Assembly (NCBI GenBank): GCA_035771175.1
Contig: CM069607.1
Coordinates: forward strand, 12,706,501 to 12,770,500
Source: Paratinospora sagittata
Taxonomy: Eukaryota; Streptophyta; Magnoliopsida; Ranunculales; Menispermaceae
DNA length: 64,000 nucleotides
Reading direction: 5' to 3'
The translations under genes and the position numbers were made by a program. A model generated the notes under the pieces. That model made no database searches. It was not told the origin of the DNA and worked only from the letters and a program-made list of their open reading frames with translations. Shown one piece after another: positions 54,120-64,000 of this stretch (within the stretch, counting starts at the first letter, position 1; each line of letters starts with the position of its first letter).

Positions 54120-54327
54120 GGAAAATAATTAGTTGACACCATTTTTTGACACACTTTTTTAATATTACAGGGAAAAATGGTTGGATCGTCTCGAATCATG
54201 CGATAATGTCTTGTATCATGTATTGATTACGTGATACGAGACGTTATTGCATGATTTGAGACGATCCAACCACTCACTTATAATGTCAAAAAAGTGTATC
54301 AAGAAAAGATGTCCTTGTAGTATTACC
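54120..54327 (-). mobile_element. Palindromic MITE, copy 2 (208 bp)
   Basis: Begins GGAAAATAATTAGTTGACA and ends with the complement of GGTAATACTACAAGGACAT. Long inverted halves: GGTTGGATCGTCTCGAATCA at about 54179 pairs with the complement of about 54250-54280 (GGTTGGATCGTCTCAAATCA). TTTTAGAAA flanks it at 54111-54119 and 54329-54337, a candidate 9-bp target duplication with one extra base on the right. It is the same family as 13514-13725, in opposite orientation. It is non-coding. Confidence 0.85.
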
Positions 54328-54337
54328 TTTTTAGAAA

Positions 54338-55870
54338 AGCACCCTGAAGCCGTTTCTAACACTATCAAAATTTTTTTCCATTATACCATAATAAATATTT
54401 TTTAATTTATTTCTAATTTTACACTTTAATTTTCTTTTTTTGCCCATCATTTACCGCTACCCTATTTGTAATACAACGTTTTACTGTGGGTGTCTTTTGC
54501 CCTTACATAACCTGTTAAATACCTAAACTGCCCTAATCATTTATGGTACAAATCTACGAACTGTCATAATATATATATTTGCTCTATTATTTATTTTCAA
54601 AGTTTTTTATATTGATGTAGTACATAAGTTCATTTGTAATTCTAAACTAAGATTATATATTATTATAAATAATTAAAATGTTATAATTAAGCTATAATCA
54701 ATCATATATTTTTAATTCTCAAAGGGCGGATCATCCTCTAGTAAAAATATTTTTTCAAAAATACTTTTAGATTGCGTCTGGTATATGAAAATCTTCAGAT
54801 AAAAATGAAAATTAAATTCCTATCAAAGTGATCGATAAGAATCTGAAGATAGAAATGTTATATTATTGTATTTGGTTACACATGAGAATTTTATATAACT
54901 TTTCTTAAAATATCACATTATTGTGTTTGATGACACATTAAAATCTTATATAATAAAATAATTTTTATTATAAAATATTAATTTTATTAAAAATAATAAA
55001 ATTAGTTTTATTAAAAATAATAAATATTATTTTATTAATATAATAAATATTATTTTATTAATATAATAAAATATTATTTTATTAATATAATAAAATAAGT
55101 AAAACTTATTATTAATCTAAAGTTAGAACAAAATCATAAAATATTTTTATTAAAATAATAAAATTAATTTTAATTAAAAATGGTAAAATTGGTTTTTTAT
55201 TAAAAATAATAAAATTAATTGTGATGAAAAAATAATAATAAAATTATTTTTTAAAAATAATAAAATGAATATTTCAAAAAAATATAAAAAAATTATTATT
55301 ACTAATATTAAGTTAGAATAAAGAATAATTTTCAAATAATAAAGTATCTTTCTTAAAATAATAAACTTAACTTTAATAAAAAATAGTAAAATTAGTTTTT
55401 TATTAAAAATAATAAAATTATTTGTAATTAAAAAACAATACTAAAATTATTTTTAAAAAACAATAAAATAAATATTTCATAAAAATATAAAAAATATTAT
55501 TATTATTAATATTAAGTTAATAAAATAGTATATTTTATTAAAATATTATCTTAATAAATAATATTATATTTAATAAAAATATTAATAGGTGAAATGAGGA
55601 GACGATTTTAGTTTTTAGGGTTGTTCGTGAAGGTTTTTTTTCTATGTTTTGCCTTTTTTTTTGAAAAGAAATAAAAACTTTCTCATGATAATTAATTTTC
55701 TGGAAAAATAAATACCACATATCTCAATGAAAATTATTTTCTTATCTTAGGTGAGAATCATATTTTTTTTGTAATCACTTTTTTAGTTCTAAAAAAGTAT
55801 AAGTAGGGAAACAAACATGAAAATTTTGAAGATTTTCATTCTCATATTCAAAATTATCCCATATCAAATA
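54338..55870. other. Extremely AT-rich spacer
   Basis: Dominated by AAAATAATAAAATTA-type strings between 54950 and 55600. No gene. Confidence 0.6.
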
Positions 55871-56300
55871 CCACTTTGCCTTGGTTGAGAGCGTGTCGGT
55901 GTTTCTACCCGGCAAATGCAAAAGCAAAAGGAGGGAGCTATACAAAAATACTAAAATCACATTGGAAAGCGTACGTCCGAAATGCCAAAAATTTGCAGCC
56001 GAACCTATTTACTGCAATGCGACTATCTTTCGGTCTCAAAAGTAGGAGTATCGACAGTTTGATTTGGATTGGTTTAATGCTCAAACCTAAACCAAACTAA
56101 ATATAATCAGTTTCGGTTCAATTTAACTTAATCGATTTTTTCTGAATTATCAAATCGAACAGAACTGAACCAAACATAATCGATTCGGTTCGATTTGAGT
56201 TGATCGGTTCGAAGTTTTATATATACATATATTAAATAAATTAAAATAATTAATTATATATTAATGTATATAAGGTAATTTTAACTAAACCGTAACTAAA
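55871..56300. other. GGTTCG-rich sequence upstream of the PPR gene
   Basis: Repeated GATTCGGTTCGATTTG and its relatives (56102-56215), including GAACAGAACTGAACC in the other sense, form a simple degenerate repeat. Such CGGTTCGGTTCG strings are common in plant intergenic DNA. An open frame at 55876-56100 has no family resemblance. Confidence 0.5.
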
Positions 56301-56377
56301 ACACAACTTAAAGCTTTCAAAAAAATGGCGCCTTTCTCAATGTTATGATTCGGGGCCTCTCTCCGGCAAGTTAAACC

Positions 56378-56476
56378 ATGGCCCATCGCTCCAACAATGC
56401 TAACAAAAAGCAGCTGCAACACTTTTCTCTACAAGCACCTTCCTTCCTTGAATTTATCACATTTATTAACTTGTAA
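56378..56476 (+). CDS. Upstream ORF overlapping the PPR start
   Basis: An ATG in the good context ACCATGG opens 32 codons (MAHRSNNANKKQLQ...) that end at TAA 56474-56476, 77 bases past the PPR ATG at 56397. If transcription starts upstream of it, ribosomes would meet this ATG first. It may reduce PPR translation, or transcription may start between the two ATGs. Confidence 0.4.
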   Translation: MAHRSNNANKKQLQHFSLQAPSFLEFITFINL

Positions 56477-58565
56477 CTATTCAACCCAACTTCTCTCTAA
56501 CCCAAATCTTACGAAATCTCACTTCACTAGAAGTACCAAAACCAGCAAATTTCTTGCTTTCTGCAACTCCCAGATCACCTATTATGGAAGAACTGGAAAT
56601 CCAAAAGAAGCTGAATCCATTTTCAACCGCATGCCCCTCAAAAACATCATCTCCTGCACAGCAATGCTCACAGCTTACGCGGAGAACGGTCAGATTGAAA
56701 ATGCCCAGAAACTGTTTGATGAAATGCCTCAAAGAAACATTGCAACTTGGAATGCCATGATCACTGCTTACATTCGCAGTAATCTCCAGATAGATGAAGC
56801 TTTTAAGTTGTTTTCTATGATGCCTGAGAGGAATTCGATTTCCCAAGCTGCCATGATCACGGGTTTTGCTCAGGTTGGGATGTTGAATGAGGCTCAAAGA
56901 TTATACTCTGAGATGGCGCAGATTGAGCGTGACCCAGTTGCATCGAATGCTTTGATCTCTGGGTATTTAAGGATTGGAGAATTAGAAGAGGCAATTCAAG
57001 TTTTTGATGGTATGATGGAGAGAAATGTGGTTTCTTGGAGTTCGATGATAGATGGGTACTGCAAAAAAGGTAGAATTGGTGATGCAAAGGAGTTGTTTGA
57101 GAAAATGCCGGAGAGAAATGTGGTTTCTTGGACAGCAATGGTAAGTGGGTATTTGAAGTTTGGACAATGGGAAGATGGTATCGGACTGTTTTTGCAGATG
57201 AGAAAAGAAAGAAACATTAAAGTTAATTCGACGACGTTGACTGTAATTTTAGATGCTTGTGCCAGCCTCTGTAGAGTTAGAGAAGGGATTCAGATTCATG
57301 GATTGGTTGTATCAATGGGCTTTGAACATGATGCCTTTTTAGGAAATTCTACTGTCACAATGTATTGTAGAGTGGGTTGGATGGATGCTGCAAGAAAAAT
57401 GTTTGATATTATGGACAAGAAAAATGTAGTTTCATGGAATTCTCTGATTGCTGGTTACATTCAAAATAGTGATATAGAAGAAGCCTGCTTACTTTTCAAG
57501 ATGATTCCTAATAGAGATGTTGTTTCTTGGACTACCATGATTTCAGGTTTGTCAAACGAGGGGAGGATGGAAGAGTCAATTACTTTGTTTAGGGAGATGC
57601 CCGAGAAAGATGATATTGCCTGGACAGCAGTTATTTCAGGGTTTGTTGGCAATGGGGAATATGAAATGGCTTTCAATTGGTTCATCCGCATGGTTCGAGA
57701 AGCAATCAAACCAAATGCTATCACCCTAAGCAGTGTAATGGGTGCTTCAGCTGGCTTGGCAACCTTGATCCAAGGAGAGCAAATCCATGCTCATGTTGTG
57801 AAATTGGACAAGGAATCCGATTTGTCTGTTCAAAATTCACTCATCTCCATGTATGCAAGGTGTGGAAATGTAAGAAATGCCTATCAGATTTTTACAAGCA
57901 TCAGGACACCAAATATTGTCTCTATGAACTCAATGATCACTGCATTTTCCCAGCATGGTCATGGAGAAGAAGCACTAGAATTGTTTAGGAACATGTTGAA
58001 AAAGGGATATGAACCGAATCAAATTACATTCCTAGGAGTCCTTTCAGCTTGTGCTCATGTGGGCTTAGTAGTGGAAGGATGGTATCACTTCAAATCCATG
58101 AGCTCTTTATATCATATCGAGCCAGGGCCCGATCACCATGCTTGCATGGTTGATCTCCTTGGTCGAGCTGGGCTACTTAAGGAGGCGGTTGATCTCATCC
58201 ACACAATGCCTTGCCAGCCACATCTTGGGGTGTGGGGAGCTTTACTTAGTGCAAGTAGGACTCACATGGATCTTTCTCTAGCAAAGCTTGCAGCTCGGCA
58301 TATTCTTGAGTTGGAGCCTGAGAATGCAACTGCTTATGTTGTTTTATCGAATATGTATTCCATTGCTGGACTGAAGAATTATGAGGAAGAAATAAGGACG
58401 GCAAAGAGAACCAAAAGACTGAGGAAAAACCCCGGTTGCAGCTGGATTACTGTGAAGAACAAGGTTCATTTGTTTCTTGCAGGTGACAAATCTCATGTGA
58501 AATTCAAAGAGATTGATGAGACCCTGAGAATGACGGTAATGGAAATCAGTAACATAGCAGAATAA
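56397..58565 (+). CDS. Pentatricopeptide repeat protein, PLS class with E domain, At1g53600-like
   Basis: Organelle RNA-binding protein of 722 residues, most likely acting in mitochondrial RNA editing or processing. The N-terminal 45 residues are rich in Ser, Leu, Lys and Thr and poor in acids, fitting an organelle presequence. A long run of P, L and S repeats follows, e.g. NIATWNAMITAYIRSN, RNVVSWSSMIDGYCKKGRIG, RDVVSWTTMISGLSNEGRME, and DLSVQNSLISMYARCGN. The C-terminal part has HHACMVDLLGRAGLLKEAV near 578, WGALLSASRTHMDL near 612, and an E-type ending (PENATAYVVLSNMYSIAGL and NPGCSWITVKNKVHLFLAG). There is no DYW deaminase domain, so an editing role would need a partner deaminase supplied in trans. 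The gene has no intron, as usual for this family. Overall sequence recalls Arabidopsis At1g53600, from memory and not checked. The frame is intact. Confidence 0.92.
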   Translation: MLTKSSCNTFLYKHLPSLNLSHLLTCNYSTQLLSNPNLTKSHFTRSTKTSKFLAFCNSQITYYGRTGNPKEAESIFNRMPLKNIISCTAMLTAYAENGQIENAQKLFDEMPQRNIATWNAMITAYIRSNLQIDEAFKLFSMMPERNSISQAAMITGFAQVGMLNEAQRLYSEMAQIERDPVASNALISGYLRIGELEEAIQVFDGMMERNVVSWSSMIDGYCKKGRIGDAKELFEKMPERNVVSWTAMVSGYLKFGQWEDGIGLFLQMRKERNIKVNSTTLTVILDACASLCRVREGIQIHGLVVSMGFEHDAFLGNSTVTMYCRVGWMDAARKMFDIMDKKNVVSWNSLIAGYIQNSDIEEACLLFKMIPNRDVVSWTTMISGLSNEGRMEESITLFREMPEKDDIAWTAVISGFVGNGEYEMAFNWFIRMVREAIKPNAITLSSVMGASAGLATLIQGEQIHAHVVKLDKESDLSVQNSLISMYARCGNVRNAYQIFTSIRTPNIVSMNSMITAFSQHGHGEEALELFRNMLKKGYEPNQITFLGVLSACAHVGLVVEGWYHFKSMSSLYHIEPGPDHHACMVDLLGRAGLLKEAVDLIHTMPCQPHLGVWGALLSASRTHMDLSLAKLAARHILELEPENATAYVVLSNMYSIAGLKNYEEEIRTAKRTKRLRKNPGCSWITVKNKVHLFLAGDKSHVKFKEIDETLRMTVMEISNIAE

Positions 58566-58777
58566 CTTGTCTCTTTGGTGCATGATCATCAAAGCCACTT
58601 TCAATTTGAATGAGAAGTCATAGCATTGCATAACACAGATAGAGATAACTCACTTCATAATACTTGAAGAAGAGCTATTGCAGACCTGGAAAATTAAGAT
58701 GCCTGACAATTGAGTCAAATAATCTGCAAAAAGATCTGAAGATTCATTCAACATATGATTGAATCAGCGACAATTGC
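58566..58777. other. PPR 3' flanking region
   Basis: Likely includes the 3' untranslated end. No other feature seen. Confidence 0.5.
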
Positions 58778-59225
58778 CACTACAACAAGAGGGATCATTA
58801 GTGACAGACTTATTAGCGATGTGTATATGTTCATTGCTAATTTAAGCCACAAAATCATTTTTTCTTGCTGAAGGAGCTTAGGTGCATGTGGGGGTACCAT
58901 TTTTTCCATTGCTGTTTCCATATTCTTTTAGCATCAATACAACAATGCTGATATTTAGCAACAAATTTTATAGTAATGATTTAATTTTTGTTGCTAAATA
59001 TCACTTTTAGCAACAAAATTATATTTTTGTCTCTGTTGTTAAAAAAAATAAAAATAGCATTGATTTTTTTGTTATTAAAGTTATATTGTCACAACTTATT
59101 TAGCGGTAAAAGAAAACATTGTTGCAGAAGATAATCTATAGCAACAAAAATGCAATATTGTTGCTCCATTATGGAATGCAATGGTTACTCAATGACAAAA
59201 AAAATTAGTTTTTGCTAAACAGTGA
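58778..59225 (+). mobile_element. CACTA-like 5' terminus with subterminal repeats
   Basis: CACTACAACAAGAGGGATCA at 58778 matches the plant CACTA terminal form. It is followed by a dense array of AGCAACAAA and its complement TTTGTTGCTA (about 58956, 58990, 59010, 59060, 59140, 59156), as in subterminal regions. No transposase sequence follows. A TTTTGTTGTAG at about 61604 faintly resembles a 3' terminus but lacks the final GTG, so the right end is undefined. It is probably a non-autonomous or truncated element of a family different from the one at 2289. Confidence 0.55.
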
Positions 59226-61250
59226 GCAGGATTATTCTTTTCACAACAGAATTTATTATATTTCCCATGAAAAGCCCTTTCCCCTCAAACATCTAGACTC
59301 CGTGTAGGGTTTACTATTGTGGTCACTGAAAGGCAATGTTGCCATCATCATCGTCATCTTTGCCGTGTTGTCAGCAACGCCGTTGCAGTTGCCGTTGCCT
59401 TGCAGTTGTTGTTCTCACTCCATTTTGAGTGTTCTTGTATTCTCAGGTTTGGTTTTTGTTTGGTTGAGATCATCTTTTCGATATATGTTTTAGATTTGTT
59501 GTTGATTGAACTATTCTCACTCAATTTCCATTGTCAAGTCCTGGTTTCATGTTGTTGCTTTGATATTGCTTCTTACCACGGTGGCGATCTTTGTCGTACT
59601 CTCTTATTTTCTTTTCTTTGTTGTTATGGAATCTCTTTTTCTTGTTCTCTTGAAATTGTGGCTTGTTTTGGTAGATCATGACCCTAGATTTTGAGGTTTA
59701 ATGGAGTATTCTTTTCTCCAAGTGAATCATTTTTTAGAGATTTTGTTGATTTGGATGTGGATTGGGAACTTTGTACTTTCATGTACAATAATAGATGCTT
59801 AACAAAAATTAAAACAAGAAGAAAAGTTAAAATACTTATAAAGTTATCTGCACACTGCACCTCAAAAATTGAAGTCCCACAATCAAAGCCATCAAGTTCT
59901 TAATAGCATGAGTTTTAGGCTTTTTGTTTGCTTTAAGCGTGATTCATTAATTGATAGAAAGTATGAAACCATAAGTCCTCTGATTATGCTATTAAGAACA
60001 CATAATTTTTTCTAATTATAATTGAAGAATTTTTTGTGAAATGTTTGACCCCACTCTTTACCTTCATCTGCTTATTGTCATTCAATTATATGAATTTCCA
60101 TATATCCAGTATAATTGTAGATGGTCTACCATATAGTTGTTAATTGTCTACTGACATCATGTATATGTACCACACTCATTACCTCCATCTATATCGCATG
60201 AGTCTCAGTTTTTTCTTTGTTCTAAATGAAAACTGAAGACAATAGTATAAAGAATGATGCCTGTTGATGATTCCCTCAGAATCATGAAGGAATAAGTGCT
60301 CATAAATTCAAAAACAATTTATTTGAAACTAGTTCCTCTTATAACTGGGATATCTCTTGCTCTGTACTAAAGGAGCTCCTTTATTGTATGCATTTTAGAT
60401 AAATCTTCTTCTTCATCATCATCTTATTTGAACAACTTATTCCAAGGTTTAATTTATGTTTTTATTTTGATTTATTGCTAATAACCAATTTTTTCTATAA
60501 TTGTGCGTTTGCTGGTAGTCAGGAGGAGACCTTCTCTAATTCCAGGCTTGGTTAGATTCATTAGAATCAAGTTGTGAAGAAGATTTCCTTAGTGTCAATG
60601 GAGGTAAATTCATCATACAACAGACTTTACTAGTTTTAAGATAATATACTCTTTTTTCTATACTTAAGAATCCTGATTTGCTATTCCCCCATTCTTTTGT
60701 ATGTCCTCCTTTGTTTCTAATATATAATTACTTCTTGTTTCCTTCAAAAACTAAAAAGAATCCTGATTTTCCCAGCTCTTAGTGCTAATCCACAGTAGAA
60801 TTACACCTAGTCAGAGGCTGTGCCCTTCAATTTATTGAGCTTAGATCAACTTGATCATTTGCTCTGAAATAAAGTTTGCAGATATGCCTAATTTCCACAA
60901 ATTCTTCATATTAGACTTCTATTATTGTCAGGTCATTTTGGAAAATATATTAAATTTGACTTGTATTGGCATCTGAGGTTTTTTATACTATGGTTTTTAT
61001 GCAGAATTTACCCCATCTCGTGGGAGTACAAATCGCTAATACTTTTGTTGTTTTCTTTCTTTCTTTTTTTTTCCATTAAAAATCTTAAAAGAATGAGCTT
61101 AGCTATCAAAGAAATTTTCAAGTCTTTGATAAACTCTCAATCAGCATTTTTTAAAATGACCTTTTTTTTTTTTTTTTCTTTTCTCAAGTGACTTTGATTT
61201 ATCTTTCATGTATCTTTCCCTTTTCAGCAAAACAGAGGGTGTAGGATCCC
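59226..61250. other. Possible interior of the CACTA-like element, no gene recognised
   Basis: Sequence after 59280 looks like a leader (CATCATCGTCATCTTTGCCG, then a T-rich region), and there are short open frames at 59319-59903, including a basic one ending TRRKVKILIKL. None resembles a protein family I know, and the Phe/Leu/Ser-rich ones are probably chance. T tracts at 61064 and 61161. Confidence 0.35.
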
Positions 61251-63205
61251 CCATTGAGAGGAAGCTCTCTTTCTAAAATTTTAAATTCTCAAGTCCTCTT
61301 TCATGGTTGTTGAAAAATCTTGAGAACATGGCCATACAAGGCAAATTTATGTGGACCCACCACATTCGAGAGGGGAATCTCGTGCTTGTAACACAGTTTT
61401 ATAATACGGCAGATTTGTGTGGTTCTAAGCATGAAAAATAAATCTTCTATCTATAGATATATGCTGCTTTTCTTTTTTGAATGAATTAAAAGAAATATAT
61501 CCATTTGCACATTCTTATTTATACCTCTAAAAGGCCCCTGTTACTCTAAGCACTCAATCACAATTCATGAACATGACAGACGAAGAAGAAGCATCACTTA
61601 TATTTTGTTGTAGCTGCCTACTCCAGTCTGCATAAGGTGCAAATTCTTTATTCTGTTTATTTATTTACTTCGCATTAGTGATCTCAAGACACAGGAAGGA
61701 ATTGCATAGGTTGGAAGACAATAAAAGTAAAAAATATCACTAGAACTAGCTAAACATGACCTTGAATCATTAGTTGAACCTACTGCATAGAGGCTATGAT
61801 AAATAGGTATGAGAAAAAAGTTGGGAAAATTTGTATCAACTTGGGTAATTGAGATCTTATTTGAATGTCAGAGAAATGCTTTAAATCTTTTATTTGGTTT
61901 TTGCATCTTATTTAGAGGCTTAAAAGATTTTGTGTCAAATTGCAGTTTGCGGGATTAATCTTTGGTTCAATTTCCATGGCTGAAAACGCTCATCATTGGC
62001 GATGGTGCTTCACTACATGTGATCCATTCCAAGATTCCGTCAAATTACTAGGGTTTGGAGTCTAATCAAATCTTACTGATTTTCAACATTTTGAATTAGC
62101 ATTAATTTGATCTCTTCCAAGTTATTTAGGCATCTTTATTCTCATTCTATTTCTCAATATTAACTCAAAAGTCAAAAAATCTCATACAATCCCCTGCGTC
62201 ACTCTTATTCTCTACCCTCCTACATGCGCTTAACTGATAGAAAATTCCATGATTTTAATGCCATTGCCAACAACTTTGTAACTTGAAAACAGGTTTCTGG
62301 TCATCTAAAGTAAAGCCTTTGGCAATCGTTGGGATTGCGATTATCTGCATCCAATACTTGATATTTGCTAGTAAACTATGAGTTCAGCTCATGCTGACAT
62401 TACTTGAGCTATGGAAGTGTGATATTGCAATTCACACTTCCACCAGCCATGAATGTGAATGTGAGTATGTTATTCTTAAAATGGTGATCCTTTTTCACAA
62501 GCTGAATAATCCTTTCCTGACGGCAGGATGGAATGAAGGGGTGTCCTTCTCCGTATAGTAGCTATAGTCCGATGGTATATCTCCATACAGCTATCCTATC
62601 TCTATGATATGAGGCACGAATTTAGCTGCTTTCGTTATTTATGAAGCTTGGGATATATTAGGTTTTTGCATGACCAAGTTCAGGTAAATGAATAGTTAGT
62701 TACACAAATATATTTCATCTTTTTCTTGCTTGGATTTTTATCAGCTCCTTTCTTCTCCATACGTACAACGCTTGCAACTCTATATAACACACTATCTTTT
62801 CTCCTTTGTTCTCCTTTGTTCTAATAAAATTAAATATATAACACACTATATCTTTTGTTGGAACTGTTTTTAAATAAACATTGTTAATTTCCTGCTAACT
62901 AAAAATAAATAATGAACTTTTCAATTTATAACATAATTTAATTTAATTCAATAATTTTTTTTTTACAAAACTATTTTTAACCAGTATTAATTTGAGACAA
63001 ATTTAAAAATTAATAACACCAAACATTTAAACTAATAGATTTTCCGATCTTACCTTCTTTTTTTTTTTAATTTCATTCCTTATATATATATGTGTGTGTT
63101 TTTTTTTAAAAGTTTGTGCAACGCACATCTTAACTTAATAGAGATAATGCGTGGAACAAAAACGATTCCTTAGTATGAGCTTCTCAATGTTTAGCTAATT
63201 ACTAT
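61251..63205. other. Spacer, no gene recognised
   Basis: Moderate AT content with no long ORF. A perfect small hairpin TGGAAGTGTGA/TCACACTTCCA with a 9-base loop lies at 62412-62442. GTGCAACGCACATC at about 63115 is a GC-rich exception near a microsatellite. Nothing else supportable. Confidence 0.45.
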
Positions 63206-64000
63206 TGTTGGTGTAAGATTTAACCAACACCAGTAGACGATGAGGTGGAAGGAAGATGTTGATCTGGAACTCGTCGGAGTGCTGGAGAAATTGCCGGAGG
63301 TTGATTATCTGAAAGGGGGGAAACAAGAGATAATAGGCTATCGTGAGGAACACTGGTGTGGTGTCGGCTAAAGACCCTCCGATGCCTAAGTTAGTTCAGA
63401 ACTGCGTAATATTGAACTTAGTCAAGAATGACTTAGAGTTACTTACCTCCCCCTTAGGGGTTGTAGTCTTTTTATAGAGAGGGCTCGAGGTCTTTGGCCT
63501 TGTCGTAGTGTTGTTGTAGAATCAGGAATCCAACTTGTATTGGGAGTGCATATCTGATTCTTGGTAGGATTTGGTTAAATCCCCATAGGATTAGGACGAC
63601 TCATCAGCCTTCCAGTCGAACTGGTAGAGTATCTGGCCTTATTAGAGTTGGATTAGGAGTAAATCCCGAGCTTGTCGCAATGGATCACGTCCTATCCCTA
63701 TCTGATCGGGCATTCCGTCGTCATTCGTTCTGGAGTCGGAGATCACTACAGGTCGGTATGCCGATCTGTAGTATCTATTTGCAGCGGCTTGATAACGAAG
63801 ATTTGGTCTATCATCGGGTCGACATATAGTGATTAGTAATCATTGAAGCTAGACACCGATCTGCTATGCAGACCTTTTATCGTCGACCTGCCATCCATTG
63901 TGACTGTAACGTTCATCTAGTCGGTATTGCAGACCATGGGCTCGGGCTGCGTGCCCGGTTAGGCAGATTCGTCTCGCCTGTCAAGAACATCACAGGTCGG
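63206..64000 (-). mobile_element. Tat-family LTR, partial, running out of the window
   Basis: Plus-strand start TGTTGGTGTAAGATTTAACC, the same U5-type end as at 43856. It contains the conserved block GGCTATCGTGAGGAACACTG at 63336 and, on the minus strand, a TATA-like CTATAAAAAG near 63475. No PBS lies to the left, so the left edge at 63206 is the outer end of a 3' LTR in a minus-strand element, or of a solo LTR. The window ends inside it. Confidence 0.75.

Noticed and set aside
55876..56100. Possible small gene before the PPR gene
   Set aside because: No homology recognised, ends in degenerate GGTTCG-type repeat; likely chance.
56481..57724. Minus-strand frames over the PPR gene and the plus frame 57677-57988
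   Set aside because: Shadows of the repetitive PPR coding sequence.
59319..59681. 120-codon frame after the second CACTA-like terminus as a gene
   Set aside because: Cys/Phe/Leu/Ser-rich translation of a T-rich region, no ATG in a good context, overlapped by another frame; no family resemblance.
1..64000. tRNA, rRNA, CRISPR, bacterial or organelle sequence
   Set aside because: Scanned by eye for tRNA-type B boxes with stems, rRNA-like conserved blocks, regular spacer-repeat arrays and dense organelle genes; none found. Short RNA genes could still be missed without a covariance search.

Overview
The window is nuclear DNA of a flowering plant, most likely a eudicot. The evidence is three plant-specific protein genes (a plastid-type phospholipase A1, a DUF1685 protein and an E-class pentatricopeptide repeat protein), plant lineages of Ty1/copia and Ty3/gypsy retrotransposons, CACTA transposons, and very AT-rich spacers full of TA and TTA microsatellites. 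I cannot name the species. I see no rRNA, tRNA, CRISPR array, organelle insert or bacterial-style operon.

Layout. 1-1114 is the 3' end of a Ty1/copia element cut by the window edge. 2289-11601 is a decayed CACTA (En/Spm) transposon with two genes: a TNP2 transposase pseudogene and a Transposase_24-like second gene. It is flanked by an unexpected 204-bp direct repeat of host DNA and has lost its 3' terminus. A palindromic MITE lies at 13514-13725. A single-exon class I phospholipase A1 gene is on the minus strand at 14209-15789. 16523-27475 is a complete but inactivated Ty3/gypsy element of the Tat type. It has two LTRs, a 5-bp target duplication, gag-PR-RT-RNaseH-second RNase H-integrase with stops and frameshifts, 3' tandem repeats and an antisense open reading frame. 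27481-33127 is gene-free and contains an inverted-repeat hairpin element and a tandem duplication.

33128-44379 is a wrecked second Tat-like element on the minus strand. Its integrase and gag pieces are separated by a minus-strand chromovirus (34351-40858) that has a 5' truncation, an intact extra ORF near its 3' LTR, and a microsatellite cluster at the truncated end. 44380-47109 is a solo LTR with a perfect TGTTT target duplication. A two-exon DUF1685 gene occupies 48037-49544 on the minus strand. 49545-56300 is AT-rich spacer with Tat-like tandem repeats and a second copy of the MITE family. The PPR gene lies at 56397-58565 on the plus strand, preceded by an overlapping upstream ORF. 58778 starts a second CACTA-like terminus. 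At 63206 another Tat-family LTR begins and runs out of the window.

The host genes do not form a pathway; they are isolated genes in a transposon-dominated region. I found no convincing new multi-gene system. The most unusual signals are the flank duplication around the CACTA element, the two-copy MITE family with candidate 9-bp target duplications, the intact exon-like ORF inside the decayed chromovirus, the antisense ORF of the Tat element, and a sequence block strongly conserved in four Tat LTRs. Domain calls were made by reading translated sequence by eye; no database search was run.
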